Positions 59,260-64,000 of a DNA stretch of 64,000 bases are shown one piece after another (position 1 is the first letter of the stretch; every line of letters begins with the position of its first letter). The notes under the pieces are model-generated. The model was not told the DNA's origin and did no database searches. It saw nothing but the letters and a program-made list of their open reading frames with translations. The position numbers and the translations under genes are program-made. This DNA comes from Phoronis australis (taxonomy: Eukaryota > Phoronida > Phoronidae). The DNA is taken from contig NMRA01000142.1 of assembly GCA_002633005.1 (NCBI GenBank), positions 666,860 to 730,859 of the forward strand. Reading direction: 5' to 3'.

Positions 59260-61313
59260 CGTTAACACTTATTTTTGCCGAATTTGTGGAGAATTAACAT
59301 ACGTCACGCCCAGCACAGTTACAACTGTTAAGTGCAAAGCAAACGTGGCAGAAATCCCTGAATATGTATTACAACAACAGATTCTTTTCCACGTGTTACC
59401 CGGAAAGACATTTCAATGGAACTGTAACCAGCATGAAACCCCAAAATTACAAGGGGTCCATTTGGCAAAATTAACAGTTACGCACAGATTTCAGGTCTTT
59501 GAGTCTATTCATAGATTACTAACACATTACACATCTTAACTGAGTTTCACTCGGATGCCAGATCAATTCAACTACCTTGGCACAGTATAGTCACTTGGTG
59601 TCAGGCTCAGTTCAAGTTTGGTGACGCGACTGTGCGTTGGAGAGGAAAAACTGTCTTCCCACGACCAACATTTAGTGCCAATTTTTGTTGGTCTGGTGCA
59701 TGAGAATAAGAATACACGAGTCTTGTTGGCCAGGATTGTTTCCATAGGTCACATGTGCAGTCATCCGCATATAATGATATATTCCACACAAATTTGACCC
59801 TACGATAAGATTATACCAATCTATGACACAATATGGTGAAATCTTATTTTCTCTTTTTTTTCATATTTAGGATATGTAGCTCCAAATGAATGCTGTCCCA
59901 TGTTGAAGTTCTCAGTCTGTGTCACATCTATCATCTGACAACATTTTGAAGTACATTAATATTCCTGGACTGCGACTTTGCATCATCAGCTCATGAAAAA
60001 ATAAAAAGGCACAAGTACACCGCAGGAATGCCCTCGGGCGCACCTTTTAAAACGCAACTCTCATTAAAAATGCAACATTCTAGTCAAATTAGTCGGGAAA
60101 ATTTGATTGCCCTTGGGGTTTTGTTTCATATGTTATCATTTTGATTGCAGTAAGTCTGCTGGGAACATTATGAAAAAGGGCACACTTTTTATCATCAGGT
60201 GTGCCCAAAGGAAACAGGTTCAAAACTGGTCAGGAATATCAGGGCTGTAAATATTTATTTGAAAATTGAAAACAGGGCATTTTGGAAATTATTACTTAAT
60301 GTTCAAAGTTGGCGAGATTTCACCGTAATGACGGACTTTTCATATTGGCGTTCTCTAGAGTAATGAAAGCGCAAAAGTGACTTCCAGATGACCCCTACTC
60401 AGATTCGGTGGACAGAAATTCCGTTATCGGTAATGCATTGTGGTTCATTATGATAGCAGAAAATTTTTGTTTATAATTATATCAGTGGCTGAAACCTCCC
60501 ATAGGCAATACATAAGATTTGTAGGTGGCACTAAACTCCTGTCAACCAAAGATCTGATCGCCGTCTGACAAGATAGTGAATTTCAATGTGGCGGGGCTAT
60601 TTCAAAAATCAGCTACTTGCATCAGATACAAATAAAAAGAAGATATTTGCGACAAGTTAGAAAGGAGAATTTATTTAGTTGCTTTCAGTTAAACTATTTT
60701 GCTTAATTAAGTATATTCGGCCAGGGCATATTTTCAGCTGATCGTGAAGTCTGCCTTAGTGCCTTTATATACCCCAAACACATTTCTTTGTCCGTTCTCT
60801 GAACTGCACTGTAAGTGACTCTCTCCCAAGTTCCTTAAACAAAGATATTTTAACTTTTGTTAGCAACGAATGTTTGTGACCCATGATGATGGTGGACAAT
60901 TCCACTAATCTACATTTTCACACCCCAGGGCTCGATTTGGCGGCCATTGCCAATGCGACCACAGATTTCGTTTGGCGACTTGGTAAAAATCTCAAGTCAC
61001 CATGAAGTCCATCAATCACACATCTAAACCCGCACTCAAAATACTACGTTAAGTAAAAAGATGGAAGTCAGAATCGCTCAGCAAAATATCAAAAGGGCTC
61101 GGTTATGAGTGAGTCATGCACAGTGTAACACGAGTTCATTCTCATCAGCCTTAGGTGGTGAGCCTGCACAGGATATTGGGCCCGAGAGGGAGACATTGGT
61201 CATTACAGAGAACGCAAGACACTCTTAATTTTCCATACAACTAAACAGACTTTTGTCTTTTTATTTGAAGTATTTTGTTTCATTTTCAGCTCTTGTAAAC
61301 TGGGTACCGTTTG

Positions 61314-61454
61314 TAGGGGCCAGGACTTTCGCAACTCCCGTACGAGGTTTCCCTCATTTTGGCTAACTCAGCTCCCGTTTGGCAACCTGGGAGTTTTGCC
61401 AGGTAGAATTTGGCAAGTTGACGTTAGGCTAACCCTCGAACCCTGTGGCCCCTA
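61314..61454. mobile_element. Small inverted-repeat element, 141 bp
   Basis: TAGGGGCCA (61314-61322) and TGGCCCCTA (61446-61454) form a perfect 9-bp terminal inverted repeat around a GC-richer interior than the neighbourhood. No target duplication is clear. Confidence 0.35.
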
Positions 61455-61586
61455 ATTGGCTGACATTAACAGCTTGATTGACATGTCAGACCTATCTAAT
61501 AAACACGAGCTGTTGAATAAAAAATAACAGCCCCCCCCATTTAGCCTATTATTTATGTGGATCTTTGTTGCATTGGTCCTTATGAA

Positions 61587-61657
61587 TGTGTGTGTGTGTG
61601 TGTGTGTGTGTGCGCGTGGGCATGCGCGTGCGCGAGCGCGTGCGCGTTTGTGTGTGC
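61587..61657. repeat. GT/GC alternating microsatellite
   Basis: A (GT)n run passes into alternating purine-pyrimidine GCGCGTGCGCG sequence. Such tracts can adopt Z-DNA. Confidence 0.95.
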
Positions 61658-63348
61658 AGGGGTGAGTGCATGGCCATTAAATATCACCTTGTTACATTTT
61701 CAATTGATTACCAATTAACATCTTTGTAACATTAAAAAATAAAGTCCGCCATATACTGTGTCTTAAATCAAAGAATTGTTAGTGCGGCAGCACTTATTCT
61801 TTTGAGAAACCAGATAAGTAAAGGAGGGTAGCAGACTTAACCCTTTCAAACCCATTCACAAGTTGTGGTCAAAGTTCATAGTAATGAGGCATTTAGTCAA
61901 GGCAGTTTTAGATTTTTCACCTTTCAGGTACACTCAGGTGTTATTTTGTTACAAATAATAGCAGCAATGCTTTTGAAGAAGATTTGTGCTCTCCAATTCT
62001 GAAGTGCTCTGGCATACATTGGATGTATTGATGTACAGAATTGCCTCAACACAGTGTTGAGCCTTAACAATAACCAAACAGGAATTCAAGGCTTACATAA
62101 ATCAATGACCAGGCTTCCTCCTGGCCCTGGTTATATCTATATGGACTTAGTTAATATTTTATGGCAGATGGTCCAAGGGTTGACTAACCAATTCATTCAG
62201 GAGTAGAGTAATGGGCAATTAATTCTCCTGCTTGCCTCTGGGAATACACAAAATTGAGACAACTGCAGCTGATATCTGAGTGATGTCTAAAATAATTTGG
62301 CTAAAACTATGGCCAGTCCATGCTGTAAGGATATTATAAGCTCACATAGGAATGGAAGTTTTCTCCCAATTCATACTACCCACTATTTCCATAAGTAATT
62401 GATACAAAAATGTTATAAAATGTTGTACAAGTTCAAGTCCTGGGTAAATCAACAGCATTTAAATTGAGGAAAATCAATAGTTAAAAACATACAACAGAAT
62501 ACAGGCATTCAAAATTGAAAATGTTTGGTTGAACCTTTGCCAATAGGTGAAGTAACTCATACGAGTACGATAATAAAATTTTATCCTACTATTGTTCACA
62601 CGTTGTTATCTTTATTTTCGATGTTTAAAGTGCCTCAAAGACCAAGAGGTACTACAGAATACTGAGAGAAATAGAGCTCTGCGTAAGTTCGATATAAAGC
62701 TTCCGCAATTCAGAATATTATGCCCCAGAACGGTGAAATTTTTTGAGTATTTCTTAAGAAATAAATTGAAGAAATTAAAGTACATTGCTACAGCAGGGCA
62801 ATTTGTATGTAATCAAGTTGTACCATAGCTGCAAACAAATTGGTTTGAAGATTTGTGGACAGTCCCGGCAAAACACAGTGAGAAGACCTTGAAAAATGCA
62901 AAAAGGACAATTTAGACTGTAAATCATGCAGTATTTTTACTGGAACATATAATATACAGGGGGTTCCCCAGTGTACAAACAAACTTAAGTTAAGGGCAAA
63001 CTGGTCAGACAAAAAACAAAGCATATTTGCTTCCGATCTGTGGTTGTTTTGAAAATTATGTTGATCTTTCTTTTGGACATATCTTTTTAGTTGACAATTG
63101 TTTCAAAAACAAAAATTGATCACCTGATATCAGCTATAGTACTGTAGCAATTAATGTATTTTCTTTTTCAATTCATATCTCAGCTAATTAGTGATGCGGC
63201 TATGTTTTTTTACAAAAATTCACCCAATGCCCGGTATCTGATTTTAAGCAGTGATGTGCACCTTCGAAAACAAAGAACTGAAATGTGCATTGCTACAGAC
63301 AGTACGGACCTGCCAAATACGCTGGCTTTTTATCCATGATCAACTCAC

Positions 63349-63699
63349 CTGCAACATCGTTGTTACATGACACGGGTTGAAAATCCAGATAACTTGTTCT
63401 GTTGAAAACTTATAGCCAAGCTCAATACCATAAGTGATGCACAGTGCCACTAACAGAACTCTCTTGCCCCACGGATCTACCCTGTTCATTTGAGGAACTG
63501 TTTGGGGCAATTTCAACTTCGGATATGCATAAGCAATCTCAGCAGCTGCGAGTAAACAAGTAAGAATAGTTTCGTATATCTTCTGAGCTGGTGGTATAAA
63601 TTTAACACAGTCATCACCACCAGTCCCTGATATGGAGAAGTCCACTCCTGCATACGTCCATGCAAGACCCCAACTCCCTTCTGCGGAGGTCGCTGACAT
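63349..63699 (-). CDS. TMEM164: TMEM164 exon 1 (start of coding region)
   Basis: Residues 1-117 are followed by the donor CAG|GTGAGT (phase 0). Hydrophobic helices span about 42-60 and 80-96. KRVLLVALCITYGIELGYKF and the NPCH motif (Cys110-His111) are the TMEM164 signature. In human TMEM164 the Cys of this motif (Cys123 as I recall) is the proposed nucleophile of an acyltransferase that makes C20:4 ether phospholipids and promotes ferroptosis; ER/Golgi membranes are its expected site. The ATG is the only Met before the first helix, and about 20 polar residues precede the conserved GVDFS region, as in relatives. All five exons join in phase to 289 residues with no stop, so the gene is probably functional. 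The gene spans about 30 kb. Confidence 0.95.
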
Positions 63700-64000
63700 G
63701 GCTATTTTCCAGAGATGATGAATCGAATCGATTGTTTACAACTCAGCTGACAGACAACTCGTCAACTATAAACGTAAAACAGGAATGTACAGTTCTCGAG
63801 TCTTGGGATAGAGATTCCTCAGGTACCTGAAGAAGTGATCGATTACAAAACGTCTGATTAAGATAGTGGTTGTAATCCTTCTGGTAGCACTGGGTATCGC
63901 TTCCTACTCGCTTAAAAGTCGCGACTCCGTTTGGTAGCCTAATATTTCACGGACTCACGCGAACATTACGTCAAACGAAATTCCCAGTCCACTTCGCATA
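63700..64000 (-). promoter_or_regulatory. Upstream region of TMEM164 (5' UTR and promoter)
   Basis: No TATA box is seen at a usual distance. The stretch is less AT-rich than the introns, with several CG dinucleotides towards 63900-64000, compatible with a housekeeping-type promoter. The transcription start cannot be placed. Confidence 0.3.

Larger units (their letters stand above)
50967..63348 (-). other. TMEM164 intron 1 (12.4 kb)
   Basis: No nested gene is recognised. It contains the 33-bp minisatellite (51302-51563), an N run (52249-52272), a G-rich homopolymer near 53257, a degenerate array (54237-54960), a MITE (58766-59259), a small inverted-repeat element (61314-61454) and a GT/GC microsatellite (61587-61657). 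Remaining frames (for example 101 codons at 59234-59539, plus) show no motif. Confidence 0.8.

Noticed and set aside
59234-59539. 101-codon plus-strand frame with a CxxC pair as a zinc-finger gene
   Set aside because: Only one CxxC, no partner ligands at normal spacing; its beginning overlaps the end of a MITE.

Overview
This is a window of metazoan nuclear DNA, AT-rich, gene-poor and full of old transposable elements. It probably comes from an aquatic invertebrate with high heterozygosity. The evidence is one intron-rich animal gene (TMEM164), relics of invertebrate-type Ty3, BEL/Pao, L1-like, Penelope-like, hAT and Harbinger-type elements, and N runs from a draft assembly. I cannot name the phylum.

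The first 6 kb hold an endogenous densovirus-like parvovirus (about 115-6050), all of it read on the minus strand. In transcription order it has a TATA+Inr core promoter (6042-6013), a leader exon and short intron, a small acidic exon (5795-5627), a phospholipase A2 (VP1u-type) ORF (5619-5068), an NS1 ORF with HUH endonuclease and SF3 helicase domains (5040 to about 3390), a 900-nt stretch open in two frames, and a capsid ORF (about 2417-725) broken only by three in-frame TAA codons. The PLA2 domain is on the far side of NS1 from its capsid. The splice signals suggest an unusual spliced expression plan, and a second TATA+Inr pair faces inward at the other end. The insert abuts a Ty3/gypsy gag relic.

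From 6 to 26 kb there is a graveyard of elements: Ty3 gag, a THAP/Harbinger-like piece, a hAT C-terminus, BEL/Pao integrase, a DDE-type transposase relic with a coiled coil, a Harbinger-associated coiled coil, an L1-like LINE, and two Penelope-like 3' ends. One Penelope end carries a hammerhead-ribozyme-like motif; the other lies in an inverted repeat. 133-bp minisatellites are also present. The 26-33 kb stretch holds mostly unrecognised DNA and MITEs.

From 33.8 to 63.7 kb, on the minus strand, lies TMEM164, a multipass ER-type membrane protein. Five coding exons join in phase to give 289 residues, and their introns hold the remaining repeats.

Three large direct duplications (14.5-21.7, 24.2-25.3 and 42.9-47.3 kb) each have an N run or a single N exactly at the junction. 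They are most likely unmerged haplotype or contig overlaps rather than real tandem duplications.
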